Positions 37,238-45,369 of a stretch of 64,000 nucleotides of DNA are shown here, piece by piece. Every line of letters begins with the position of its first letter. Position 1 is the first letter of the stretch. The position numbers and the translations under genes are program-made. The notes beneath the pieces are model-generated. The model did not search any database. It was not told the origin of the DNA and saw only the letters and a program-made list of their open reading frames with translations. The stretch is from Mesorhizobium sp. WSM4311 (GTDB lineage Bacteria > Pseudomonadota > Alphaproteobacteria > Rhizobiales > Rhizobiaceae): contig NZ_NSFV01000002.1 of assembly GCF_002295115.1 (NCBI RefSeq), positions 558,001-622,000 on the forward strand, given 5' to 3'.

Positions 37238-37684
37238 TCGACGGTCGTCGATTGATCGTGATGCGGCCGGCGGGACATGTCGCCTGGTTGTCCGCGAAAA
37301 AGATGAGAGGCAACCTATGGTTTTGTGGACAGATGTGAACAACCAAGATTGACGGCGCCCTGGCAAAGCAAACCAGAGCATTGAAAATTGCTTTGTGAGT
37401 TATCGCGAATGTAACGCTCAGCTGACGTAACGTCAGGCGGAACCGGTTTGGCGAACGAAATATCGAAAAATTACATGATGCACGAAAGATTGAAGCTGAC
37501 TGGCGAATAGTTGATCAACTTTCCTAAATATAATGCAAAGGGAGAATTGACTTACTTGCTCCATGGTCGCATTGATGTGCCCACGACACGAATCGTAGAA
37601 ACACTACCTGCTCAAAATTCGTGCGATGCCCTGCCTGTAAAAAAGGGCGCATACCGACGTAACTCTTGTTGGGGCCTGAAGATC
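37238..37684. promoter_or_regulatory. Long AT-richer leader of mucR with a palindrome
   Basis: This stretch of about 450 bases has no convincing gene and is AT-richer than its surroundings. It contains a perfect odd palindrome, CTGACGTAACGTCAG, at 37422-37436. The last 250 bases hold several A/T tracts. Ros/MucR proteins are known to bind AT-rich DNA with T-A steps and to repress their own genes, so autoregulation here is likely. Confidence 0.5.
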
Positions 37685-38110
37685 ATGGATATTGTCGAAA
37701 CACCTTCCAGAAACAACGATGCGCTGATCGAGCTGACCGCCGATGTGGTGGCCGCTTATGTCAGCAACAACCCCGTGCCGGTCGGCGAATTGCCGAACCT
37801 CATATCCGATGTCCATGCCGCTCTCGGGCGTGTGGGCGGAATCGCCGAACAGCCCCCTGCCGACAAGCAGAAGCCGGCAGTCAACCCGAAGCGCTCGGTT
37901 CATGACGATTACATTGTCTGCCTTGAAGACGGCAAGAAATTCAAGTCGCTCAAGCGTCACCTGATGACCCACTATGATCTGACGCCGGAGCAGTATCGCG
38001 AAAAGTGGAATCTCGACCCGAGCTATCCGATGGTTGCTCCGAACTATGCGGCAGCCCGCTCGCAGCTCGCCAAGAAGATGGGCCTTGGCCGCAAGCGCAA
38101 GGCGCGGTAG
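37685..38110 (+). CDS. MucR/Ros-family zinc-finger transcriptional regulator
   Basis: A 141-residue global regulator controlling surface polysaccharide, motility and virulence or symbiosis genes in rhizobia. Residues 10-55 form the N-terminal oligomerisation helices ([20 protein letters not shown]). The DNA-binding prokaryotic zinc finger spans 70-112: C79-LE-D82, then H92-LMT-H96 in [20 protein letters not shown]. The second cysteine of Ros is Asp here, a C-D-H-H set known from Mesorhizobium homologues. The ATG at 37685 is preferred because upstream in-frame sequence is non-homologous. A terminator follows. Confidence 0.94.
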   Translation: MDIVETPSRNNDALIELTADVVAAYVSNNPVPVGELPNLISDVHAALGRVGGIAEQPPADKQKPAVNPKRSVHDDYIVCLEDGKKFKSLKRHLMTHYDLTPEQYREKWNLDPSYPMVAPNYAAARSQLAKKMGLGRKRKAR

Positions 38111-38140
38111 TCGCTGTTCCCTCAGGTCGAACCGACATCG

Positions 38141-38168
38141 ACGGCGCCTTCGGGCGCCGTTTGATTTT
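38141..38168 (+). terminator. Intrinsic terminator of mucR
   Basis: An 8-bp stem ACGGCGCC / GGCGCCGT with the stable TTCG tetraloop, followed by TTGATTTT, starts 31 bases after the mucR stop. Confidence 0.88.
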
Positions 38169-38192
38169 GCGGAACAGGCTGGCCGGAGGGCG

Positions 38193-38621
38193 TCAGGCGG
38201 TCTGCTTGAGTGCCATCTCGGCATCGCGCTTGATGCGCTTGACCATCGAGCGAAGGCCATTGGCGCGCTGCGGCGACAGGTGCTCGTCCAGGCCAAGTGC
38301 CTTCAGCGTCGCTTCCGCATCGGTTTTCTGGATTTCGCTGGCGGTCCGTCCGGAAAACAGCGCCAGCATGATGGCGACCAGACCGCGCACGATATGAGCG
38401 TCCGAATCCCCCGTGAAGGTGATGACCGGATCGCTGCCCGGTCCCTGTTCGGTGGTCAACCAGACCTGGCTGACGCAACCCGGGACCTTGTTGGCGGCAT
38501 TGCGCTCCTCATCGGGAAAGGGAGGCAGCGCCTCGCCGAGCTCGATGACGTAGCGATAGCGGTCCTCCCACTCGTCAAGGAAGGAGAAGTCGTCGCGGAT
38601 CGTCTGGATCGTGGTCGTCAT
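38193..38621 (-). CDS. sufE: SufE-family sulfur acceptor for Fe-S cluster assembly
   Basis: Takes persulfide sulfur from the cysteine desulfurase SufS and passes it to the SufBCD scaffold. The 142-residue protein shows the acceptor Cys49 in NKVPGCVSQVW on the exposed loop, preceded by RYRYVIELGEALPPFPDEER. Both are strong SufE signatures. No other suf gene is adjacent, so it is an isolated copy, as often in Rhizobiales. It is convergent with mucR. Confidence 0.94.
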   Translation of the reverse strand: MTTTIQTIRDDFSFLDEWEDRYRYVIELGEALPPFPDEERNAANKVPGCVSQVWLTTEQGPGSDPVITFTGDSDAHIVRGLVAIMLALFSGRTASEIQKTDAEATLKALGLDEHLSPQRANGLRSMVKRIKRDAEMALKQTA

Positions 38622-38658
38622 AACCCGGATATAGTCACGCGGCGGCCCCGCGTCACGG

Positions 38659-38706
38659 AAAAAACAAGGACACCGCGGGCGTCGAGAGGGCAGACGGCCC
38701 GCGGTG
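38659..38706 (-). terminator. Intrinsic terminator of the DUF5330 gene
   Basis: On the minus strand a perfect 10-bp stem CACCGCGGGC / GCCCGCGGTG with a 16-base loop is followed by TCCTTGTTTTTTCC. It begins 15 bases after the stop of the gene at 38722. Confidence 0.85.
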
Positions 38707-38721
38707 CGCCGCCAAGACGGC

Positions 38722-39072
38722 TTAATTCTTGACCGGCAGGTTGACGGTCTCGGGCAGGACGATTTCTTCCGCCACGCTGCCCGTCATTGTCGAGGTATCG
38801 GGGCCGGTGGACTTGTCGTCCAGCATGGCTGCCGCGATCTTGGCGGTTTCCTTGGCACGCGCGGTGATGGTGTGCATCGCCGACTTGCCCGTCTCACAGA
38901 CGTCGGGCTTGCGCTCGCAGATGCCGGCAATGTCGCCCACCGCGTCGCGTGCCGCGAACAGGGCCTGGATCGGCCCGACGCTTTCCTGCCCCGGCTCGTC
39001 GGAACCGACACTCAGCGGCAGCGCCAGCAGCACCAGTGAAAACCAGAAAGCCATTCTTATCAGGAAGAACAT
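38722..39072 (-). CDS. DUF5330-type small exported protein
   Basis: A 116-residue protein with an N-terminal signal or anchor (MFFLIRMAFWFSLVLLALPL). The following helix GPIQALFAARDAVGDIAGIC and two Cys in GICERKPDVCETGK are the recognisable core of a short Rhizobiales family, DUF5330. The C-terminal third is Thr/Asp-rich and probably disordered. The function is unknown; a periplasmic location is likely. Confidence 0.78.
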   Translation of the reverse strand: MFFLIRMAFWFSLVLLALPLSVGSDEPGQESVGPIQALFAARDAVGDIAGICERKPDVCETGKSAMHTITARAKETAKIAAAMLDDKSTGPDTSTMTGSVAEEIVLPETVNLPVKN

Positions 39073-39545
39073 GCCTTGCCTCTCGTCGTGACCGGATCAT
39101 GCATCATATGGCATGACCTCTTTTATGGGCAGGATGTTGGCACACAGGCGCAAAGGACGGCTTGCGCGCACAGCGACAATTTTCCTCAAATTTTAGGCAA
39201 ATTCGAAACGAAGCGTTTTGCCATGGATTTGTTTCATATCGGGACGATTTTGGTTACCTCTTGATAACTATGTATCCTGCTGTTTCCATTGGATTCTTTT
39301 GGAATTCGGCCGGTTCTCTTCTAGTCCATGATCCGGTGACGGCAGGCGTTCGCAGATAACCCTCCATTTACTATGGCGGCATTTGCCCGGGTTTTCGGCC
39401 GCCGCGATCCCGATATTTGCCACGGGCCGGGCTTTGGTCGGCCCTGCCTTATCCATTCCTTAAACGCTGGATGAGAGTTTCGGAGCCAATCAAAACAATC
39501 TGCATAAGCAGAGCTGTTCACGACGAGTGCGAGTGCGTTGAGTTG
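39073..39545. other. Intergenic region before the histidine kinase
   Basis: About 470 bases, AT-rich in the left half, with no convincing gene on either strand. An in-frame extension of the kinase reaches back to 39417 but reads unlike the family. I looked for CtrA-type TTAA-N7-TTAA boxes and did not see a full one. Confidence 0.4.
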
Positions 39546-41354
39546 ATGCCGATCAAGGCCAGATACGCTGAATTGCCTGGCGCGATTGCCGCCGGTTGCG
39601 AACGTATGGTCCATCCCTCCATTCTCGGGCAGAGCGGCCGCGAGCGCCAACGCCGTTTCATCGGTGTCATGCTGGCAGCGCCATTCTTCGCCGCCGGTGC
39701 CGCTGTCACGCTGGTCACATCAGGCATGGGCGCCGCTGTGACCATGGCCGCCATCTTCGCCGCCTTCGGTCTGTGCTGGTTCGTCGCCTTGCTGGTGGCG
39801 GCTACCGGCAAGATGCCCGTGGCGGCACCGATCGTCCTGGCGATGGCGGCTGTTGCCCTTGGCGGTCTGATCGCGGCCGCCGGCGGGTTGAGTTCTCCCG
39901 TCGCCGTGCTTGCCGTGGCGCTGCCCTTCGAAGCTTGGTGGATCGGCGCTTCGCGGCGTGCGGCCCTGTGGGGAGCGGTCTCGGCCATTGCCGCCATTGC
40001 CCTTCAGCCTCTGGCTGCGGCCTTCTTGCCCTTCGCGGGCGCGCAGATCGCGGCCTGGCACTGGCTGGTGCCGCTGGCCTGGGCGCTGACGCTGATCCCG
40101 CGCCTGTCGCCGTTTCGCGATGGCGCCGGTGCGGCCGATACACTCGATACCGGCGATCGGCTGGAAGACATCATCGACGCGGTGATCCTGCGGGTCGCCC
40201 GCCATGGCGAGGTGCTCGATGCGTCCGCCAAGGCACGCACGCTTTTGAAACTGCCGCCGGAACTGCTTTCCGGAACCGGCTTCTTCGACCGTGTCCATCT
40301 GTCGGACCGTGTCTCCTATCTCAGCGCCCTGGCCGACATGCGCGATGGTGCTGCTGCGCGCCGCCTCGAGTTGCGCGTCAGGCTGCCCCAGAACGGCAAT
40401 GGCCAGAATGACACGCGCTCGATGGCCGACAATTACCGGCCATTCCTGCTCGAACTGCTGCGTGGCGAGGAGCAGAGCGACGTCTTCACGCTGGTGCTGC
40501 GGGAGAATGACGAGACTGCCCGGCTGCGTGAGGAACTGGCGCAGGCCAATGAGGCGGCGGCCGCCGCGGAAGTGGCCAAGGGCCGGTTCCTGGCGGTGGT
40601 CAGCCATGAGTTGCGCACGCCGCTGAACGCCATCATAGGCTTCTCGGACATGCTGCTGCATGAGATGTTCGGCGCCTTCAAGGATCCGCGCCAGAAGGAA
40701 TATGTCACCCTGGTGCGGGATTCAGGGCAGCATCTTCTGGCCGTCGTGACATCCATACTCGATGTCTCGAGGATCGAATCGGGTGCCTACACGGCGGACC
40801 CGGAGCCATTCCGGTTCATGGAAGCCGTCGACATGTGCCAGTCGATGATGCGGCTGCAGGCGCAGGCCAAGAACATCGACCTGCAGACGCAGATCGCTCC
40901 CGACGCCGGCGACATCAATGCCGATCGCCGCGCCGTGCAGCAGATGCTGATCAATCTCGTCTCCAATGCGATCAAGTTCACGCCCGACGGCGGCAATGTC
41001 GTCGTTGGCGCCAAGCGGATCGGTTCGCGCCTGCATTTCTGGGTCAGGGACACCGGCATCGGCATTGCCGAGGAGGATTTCGCCAATCTCGGCAAGCCCT
41101 TCACGCAGATCCAGAACGACTATACGCGCCGTTTCGAGGGGACCGGGCTTGGCCTTTCACTGGTGAAGGGGCTGGTGGCGCTGCACGAAGGCACCATGTC
41201 GATCGAAAGCATGCCGGGCGAGGGCACCACGGTGACCATCAGCCTGCCGGTCAACGGGCCGAAGGGTCGCCCGGCGAACGAGGCAGGGGTGCTGACGATG
41301 CCGGTGACGAGGGCGAAAGGGGACAGAAATGGCTCGCTCCGCAAAACAGCCTAA
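39546..41354 (+). CDS. Membrane sensor histidine kinase (PleC/DivJ/PdhS type)
   Basis: A 602-residue hybrid-free kinase. The N-terminus (GQSGRERQRRFIGVMLAAPF near 34) leads into about five or six membrane segments up to residue 190. A PAS-like sensor segment follows (about 205-330). The dimerisation domain has phospho-acceptor His354 in VVSHELRTPLNAIIGFSDML. The ATP domain shows N box INLVSNAIKF, G1 VRDTGIGIAEED and G2 GTGLGLSLVKG. The H-box and membrane layout resemble DivJ/PleC-group kinases of the CtrA cell-cycle circuit. The start at 39546 is a judgement; upstream ATGs exist. It overlaps the next gene by 26 bases. Confidence 0.88.
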   Translation: MPIKARYAELPGAIAAGCERMVHPSILGQSGRERQRRFIGVMLAAPFFAAGAAVTLVTSGMGAAVTMAAIFAAFGLCWFVALLVAATGKMPVAAPIVLAMAAVALGGLIAAAGGLSSPVAVLAVALPFEAWWIGASRRAALWGAVSAIAAIALQPLAAAFLPFAGAQIAAWHWLVPLAWALTLIPRLSPFRDGAGAADTLDTGDRLEDIIDAVILRVARHGEVLDASAKARTLLKLPPELLSGTGFFDRVHLSDRVSYLSALADMRDGAAARRLELRVRLPQNGNGQNDTRSMADNYRPFLLELLRGEEQSDVFTLVLRENDETARLREELAQANEAAAAAEVAKGRFLAVVSHELRTPLNAIIGFSDMLLHEMFGAFKDPRQKEYVTLVRDSGQHLLAVVTSILDVSRIESGAYTADPEPFRFMEAVDMCQSMMRLQAQAKNIDLQTQIAPDAGDINADRRAVQQMLINLVSNAIKFTPDGGNVVVGAKRIGSRLHFWVRDTGIGIAEEDFANLGKPFTQIQNDYTRRFEGTGLGLSLVKGLVALHEGTMSIESMPGEGTTVTISLPVNGPKGRPANEAGVLTMPVTRAKGDRNGSLRKTA

Positions 41355-42141
41355 ACCGGTCAAACGCCGCAGCAACGCCTTCCAGGACGGCGCCATAGCC
41401 GTCGGCGGGATGATTTCGCGCAACCCCGTCCTGGTGGGCGGATCGACGGCATTCCTGGTGACGCTGTTCTATGTCTCGGCGAATGCGCTGTGGTATCAGC
41501 CTTTCCCGCATGCCGGGGCGTTCTTCGCCACCCGCAATTTCCAGGGGTTTCCGCACACTGCCTCCGACGAGCCGGAGACGACGATCAACATCGTGCGGCC
41601 CAATGCGGTGCCCGCACCGATGAAGGGCGATCCGGTGGTCGAGCAGGTGCAGGGCATATTGAAGGACCTCGACTTCTATTCCGGCACGGTCGACGGCATT
41701 TCCGGCCCCAACACGCGCAAGGCCATACAGGCCTACCAGCAGAAGGTCGGTCTCAACGCTTCGGGCGAGATCGATGCCCTGTTGCTCGATCAGCTTGGTG
41801 CAACGCCGAAGACCGCCTCCGTGCCCAAACCGCAGCCGCGCCCCGATACGCAGGCCGCCGTTCCGGTGTCCCTGCAGACAAATTCTGGACAAACGAATTC
41901 CGGGCAGGCGAATTCCGGGCAGACGGATGCCGCCCAGGCCCAGGGACCGGACCCGCGCATCGTCAAGATCCAGGCCGGGCTCAAGGCGTTCGGCAATGAC
42001 GACATGCGGCTGGATGGTGTCGTCGGCGCGCGCACCAAGGCGGCGATCAAGGAATTCCAGTCGCTGTTCGGCCTGCCGCAGACCGGCGAGCCCGACGAGA
42101 TCGTCTACGTCAAGATGCGCGAGATCGGTCTGACCAATTGA
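41329..42141 (+). CDS. Membrane-anchored protein with two peptidoglycan-binding domains
   Basis: A 270-residue bitopic protein. Residues 1-30 are cytoplasmic and basic; one membrane segment lies at about 33-53 (LVGGSTAFLVTLFYVSANAL). Two PG_binding_1 domains follow in the periplasm: VEQVQGILKDLDFYSGTVDG near 104 and RIVKIQAGLKAFGNDDMRLD near 210. They are joined by a Pro/Gln linker with three NSGQ repeats. It begins inside the histidine kinase gene (26-base overlap), so the two are translationally coupled and may link envelope state to signalling. Confidence 0.88.
   Translation: MARSAKQPKPVKRRSNAFQDGAIAVGGMISRNPVLVGGSTAFLVTLFYVSANALWYQPFPHAGAFFATRNFQGFPHTASDEPETTINIVRPNAVPAPMKGDPVVEQVQGILKDLDFYSGTVDGISGPNTRKAIQAYQQKVGLNASGEIDALLLDQLGATPKTASVPKPQPRPDTQAAVPVSLQTNSGQTNSGQANSGQTDAAQAQGPDPRIVKIQAGLKAFGNDDMRLDGVVGARTKAAIKEFQSLFGLPQTGEPDEIVYVKMREIGLTN
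41881..41925 (+). repeat. Three tandem 15-bp repeats in the linker
   Basis: Three copies at 41881-41895, 41896-41910 and 41911-41925 follow the pattern AATTCYGGRCARRCG and encode NSGQ-T/A units. The second and third copies differ at one position; the first is more diverged. Being multiples of three, copy changes would keep the frame and alter linker length between the two peptidoglycan-binding domains. Confidence 0.85.
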
Positions 42142-42224
42142 GGTCCGACCAACGAGGCCGAAACGACGGCTCGCCGAGCGGCGGAATTATCGCTAGATAG
42201 CCCGCACGCTTTCGGAGCTTTCTC

Positions 42225-42572
42225 ATGCGCGTCACATCGGATCTGTGGGTTTCTGCCTTGCTGCGCCGCGTTTTCGGCGCCGGCGGATTTGCCGCCGTGG
42301 TCAACCGCGGCGCGACCGAGGCCGGTGCTGTTTTCGTGCTGACGCGGGGTAGGCTGGGTGACGTCGCCCTCTACGGGCCGGCGCCGCAGACAAGCTACGA
42401 TTCGGCCAAGCCCGACGACCGTTTCTTCAGCCTTCTCACCGCCGGCGATGATCCGGCCGTGCTCGATGCCCGGCTTGAAAGGGAAAAGAAATTCGATCCC
42501 GATATCTGGGTGGTGGAGATCGAGGCCGGCACCGTTCCCGTCGAGGAGCTTATTTCCGTGAAGACGCCCTGA
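42225..42572 (+). CDS. DUF1491 family protein
   Basis: A 115-residue soluble protein found across alphaproteobacteria. Family landmarks are the start MRVTSDLWVSALLRRVFGAG, the central GAVFVLTRGRLGDVALYGPA, and the end REKKFDPDIWVVEIE. The function is unknown. In many genomes it neighbours the same peptidoglycan-binding gene, as here. Its last 23 bases overlap the end of the DUF2336 gene on the other strand. Confidence 0.87.
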   Translation: MRVTSDLWVSALLRRVFGAGGFAAVVNRGATEAGAVFVLTRGRLGDVALYGPAPQTSYDSAKPDDRFFSLLTAGDDPAVLDARLEREKKFDPDIWVVEIEAGTVPVEELISVKTP

Positions 42573-43584
42573 GGGTGGGAGCGGTGGCATCGTCGCTGTA
42601 CGACGCCTGGCGGCTGTCGCTGTTTGCGGGCGACGCATCACGAACCATTCTGGAGAGGGCCTCGGCCTTCCATCCCCGTACCCGGTCCAGAGCCACATCG
42701 CGATGTAGCAGGCGATAGCGGTCGAGATAGGTACGGATGGCCTGGGGATGCGGGAACAGGCTGGGATAGATGGCAACCGTGATCAGGAAGGCCCTGTCTT
42801 CGCTGAAGTCGAGCGAGCGCAGCGCCGCGAGCAATGATGCATAGTTCTGGCCGGCAGTCAGCGAGCGTGCGGTCGAGAAATCAATGTCGAGTGCGTCCGC
42901 AAGCGCGGTCTGGAAAAACGCGGCGTTTCCCGTCAGCGCCGTCTCGCGCAGTTTGACATAGGTATCCGAGCCGGGAAACGCATCGACCCTCGCCGCCGAT
43001 GCTTCGTCGCCGGTGCGCATCATCGAGCGCAGCCTGCGCCGCGCATTCTCGGCGGCAATGCCGGGAGACTGTTGGCTTGAAGCATTGTCCTCGGCAGCTT
43101 CCGCATCCGCGGCTGCGACGGTTGGCGGCGTCGAGGCTTGCACGTCCGGTTCTCGCACCCGCACCAGTGTCGGCCGTTCGAGCGCCCTGATCAGGTCGGC
43201 AATGGTCGGGTTCAGGCCCTTGCGGCGCGCTATGGCGCGCGCATGCGGCAGGCCGTGCCTGCCGATCAGCGCGATGAGGTCGATATCGCTGACGGCGCGT
43301 GAGCGGATCAGCAGCGGCGCGGCAATGTCGACCGGTTCCTCGCAGAGGCGCCGCACGAGTGCTGCGGGCGCATATTCGCATTCGGAAAGGGCGGCGGCGA
43401 CGTACCGTCGCGATTCGACGGACACATCGTCGAACAGCGGCAGCGTCAGGTCTTCGAGCTGGCCGATCTCGCGCCGTGACGGGCGGGTCAGCGAGCAGAA
43501 CGCCGACACCGCGGCGCGGAACAGCCTCTCGGCCTTGCCCGATTCCGTCCGTATCGCGATTTGCCTGAAGTCCGAAGATGACAC
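42550..43584 (-). CDS. DUF2336 family protein
   Basis: A 344-residue helical protein. The N-terminal half matches the HEAT-like DUF2336 repeat region (SRREIGQLEDLTLPLFDDVS, RRYVAAALSECEYAPAALVR and IAAPLLIRSRAVSDIDLIAL). A Ser/Ala/Glu-rich, probably disordered stretch (about 150-180) separates it from a second helical part. DUF2336 proteins are common in alphaproteobacteria; some relatives sit near cell-cycle or flagellar genes, but the role is not settled. It overlaps the DUF1491 gene tail to tail. Confidence 0.85.
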   Translation of the reverse strand: MSSSDFRQIAIRTESGKAERLFRAAVSAFCSLTRPSRREIGQLEDLTLPLFDDVSVESRRYVAAALSECEYAPAALVRRLCEEPVDIAAPLLIRSRAVSDIDLIALIGRHGLPHARAIARRKGLNPTIADLIRALERPTLVRVREPDVQASTPPTVAAADAEAAEDNASSQQSPGIAAENARRRLRSMMRTGDEASAARVDAFPGSDTYVKLRETALTGNAAFFQTALADALDIDFSTARSLTAGQNYASLLAALRSLDFSEDRAFLITVAIYPSLFPHPQAIRTYLDRYRLLHRDVALDRVRGWKAEALSRMVRDASPANSDSRQASYSDDATAPTLRASSRK

Positions 43585-43794
43585 GAAGGATACCCGATAC
43601 TCGATACACAGCCTTGGCCACGCTCAACCGGGACCGTGTCGGTTTCGCGATTGCTCCGGTCAGAACCGCCTGACCTCAAGACAAAGTTCAAGTTAGCGGT
43701 GATCCGTTAGCGCTCCGTTAACCCTCTGCCGGCCTTAATGATATTTGGAGGCGTTGCGTTGTGCTCCGGGGAAACCGAGAGGAATGCGCGAATC

Positions 43795-43980
43795 ATGGGC
43801 ATGGTACTGTCTTTCGTGCCGCGTGCGGCACCGACCAATCGAGCCAAGCAAACCACCGAAATACCGGCGGCGGTGATCATCTTTCCCGGCATCCGTTATG
43901 AGCGGTCCAGCACCGGCGAAGTTCGGCCCGCCGGCCCCGACAAGCCGGGATCGCCACGGACGCCGGTGCCGCACCACTGA
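43795..43980 (+). CDS. Small conserved-type protein of unknown function
   Basis: A 61-residue protein starting MGMVLSFVPRAAPTNRAK, with a hydrophobic core AAVIIFPGIRYER and a Pro/Gly-rich tail. The FFPG/IFPG-x-RYER motif recurs in short rhizobial proteins of unknown role as far as I recall. A GAGAGGA site lies 10 bases upstream of the ATG at 43795; the longer frame from 43738 lacks one. It has no signal peptide. Confidence 0.55.
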   Translation: MGMVLSFVPRAAPTNRAKQTTEIPAAVIIFPGIRYERSSTGEVRPAGPDKPGSPRTPVPHH

Positions 43981-44028
43981 AGCCGCGGCCTAGTCCGTCA
44001 GGCCGTCAGTTCTGCGCCTCTGGCCAGA

Positions 44029-44095
44029 GCAATTCCAGGAAAAGTGTGAAGCGGTTTTCCCGGGAAAAGCGCGCAGTGCTTCCCTGGGGAATTGC
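44029..44095. repeat. Rhizobial-type intergenic palindromic repeat
   Basis: The element is bounded by GCAATTCC at 44029-44036 and GGAATTGC at 44088-44095, with inner arms CCAGGAA and TTCCCTGG and a central AAAGCGGTTTT-like segment. This sequence type, with AGGAAAAGTGTGAAGCGG, is widespread between genes in Rhizobiales. It sits between the small gene and the DUF1254 gene and could act as a bidirectional terminator. Confidence 0.6.
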
Positions 44096-44111
44096 GCCAA
44101 AGACAAAGGGT

Positions 44112-44681
44112 CTAGAAATCCTGCAGCTCGCAGGAACTCTGGTCGAGAAAGCGTGACACGATCGGCTTCCAGCTGTCGTCCGGAACGAAGCTTCGGATGA
44201 CGAAGATGCCCTCGTCGATCGGCGCTTCGACGAAGATCGCTCCCTGTAGGTCCTCGGGCAAATCCTTGCGCACATCGATCATCTGCGCCGGCGTCAGCAC
44301 CACGGCATCAAGCTTGCCGTCGCTCGCCGTATGATCGTTGAAGGAATAGATGTTGTGGCCGTTGCGGTCATAGACCGACACCGACCAGAAGGGGACGTTC
44401 CCCGGCGCCTTGATCCGGACCATGCCTTCCTCGAGATCGAACCGGCAGGCCGCGGCGTAGAACAGCGGGTCGACCGATTTCACCACCGGCGCGCCGCCCG
44501 CCTCGGCATCGAGCCGGTTCATCCGGTAGAGGTCGGATGCCATGGACAGTCGCGACCAGGCATCGCGTTCCGAAAATTCCGGCACCAGAAGCAGCACCAC
44601 GATGTGGACGATGCCGGCACCGACCAGACCGAGCAGGACGGCGTGAAAAAGACGGCGCAGCGCGGCCAGGACATTACGCAT
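44112..44681 (-). CDS. DUF1254-type membrane-anchored protein
   Basis: A 189-residue protein with one N-terminal membrane segment (about 10-32) and a periplasmic domain containing KSVDPLFYAAACRFDLEEGM, VPFWSVSVYDRNGHNIYSFN and a single Cys pair region (SSCELQDF at the end). It matches the short DUF1254 proteins of Rhizobiales that are always next to a DUF1214 partner. It overlaps that partner by 8 bases. Both are thought to be cell-envelope proteins; the function is unknown. Confidence 0.8.
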   Translation of the reverse strand: MRNVLAALRRLFHAVLLGLVGAGIVHIVVLLLVPEFSERDAWSRLSMASDLYRMNRLDAEAGGAPVVKSVDPLFYAAACRFDLEEGMVRIKAPGNVPFWSVSVYDRNGHNIYSFNDHTASDGKLDAVVLTPAQMIDVRKDLPEDLQGAIFVEAPIDEGIFVIRSFVPDDSWKPIVSRFLDQSSCELQDF

Positions 44682-45258
44682 CGCAGCCGGCCTTCACGAT
44701 CCTGGGCAGCGAGACGTCCGACAGGCCGGTGCTGCTGGCGATCGGCGTGTCGTAGAAGGTCAGGACGAAATACATCCGTCCGGAACCATTGGTCAGAAGC
44801 CAGTTGCCGGGCATGGGGTGATGGCCGACCGAGATGGTCACCGAATTGTCGGCCTGGCGCAGTACCTCGTAGGATTGAAGCGCGGCAAGCCGCGGCTTGC
44901 CGGTTTCGACGACGCCGAGCGATTGATCGGCGGCATAGAGCGTCCAGAAGCGGGCGGTCGGGAATCCACCCTCTATCCTGTAGCTGCATTCCCGCTTGAG
45001 CTGGTCGCCGGCAGCGTCATTTTCCGCGACGAAGGACAGGCCTTCGGCGCGGCCGAGCGCAAGCACGCCCTCGCGCGCCACGCGAGCCTTCGAATAGGGA
45101 TCGGCTGCTGGCGTGCCGATGTCGGGGAAGGCCGTCCATTGGCCGATGCGGATGGCGCCGACACCGTCCTGGATCTTCAGCGCATACCAGACGCTGGCGC
45201 CGCCGCCGCCAATGGCTATGGCAAGCGAAAGCAGCATCAGGAAGGCGTTCTTGAGCAT
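44674..45258 (-). CDS. DUF1214-type exported protein
   Basis: A 194-residue protein with an N-terminal membrane segment or signal (MLKNAFLMLLSLAIAIGGGG) and a DUF1214 fold: FWTLYAADQSLGVV, SVTISVGHHPMPGNWLLTNG and MYFVLTFYDTPI, ending in a conserved VSLPRIVKAGC. It is the first gene of the DUF1214-DUF1254 pair, 111 bases downstream of the penicillin-binding protein gene. That position may point to a role in the cell wall, which is inference. Confidence 0.82.
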   Translation of the reverse strand: MLKNAFLMLLSLAIAIGGGGASVWYALKIQDGVGAIRIGQWTAFPDIGTPAADPYSKARVAREGVLALGRAEGLSFVAENDAAGDQLKRECSYRIEGGFPTARFWTLYAADQSLGVVETGKPRLAALQSYEVLRQADNSVTISVGHHPMPGNWLLTNGSGRMYFVLTFYDTPIASSTGLSDVSLPRIVKAGCDA

Positions 45259-45369
45259 GAAGGGCCGCGTGCGCGAAGGATTGCCGTTCGGGGATATCGC
45301 GGCGCGGGGCCTCGTGGCAAGCGGGCGCGATGGATTTGCCTGTTGGCTTGCTCTGCGCCGAGGCCGAAG

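Noticed and set aside
39073-39545. CtrA-box or riboswitch upstream of the histidine kinase
   Set aside because: No complete TTAA-N7-TTAA and no known riboswitch core seen by eye.
43738-43794. Longer N-terminus of the small protein at 43795
   Set aside because: The ribosome-binding site and family-like start fit 43795; upstream residues look unlike the known short family.
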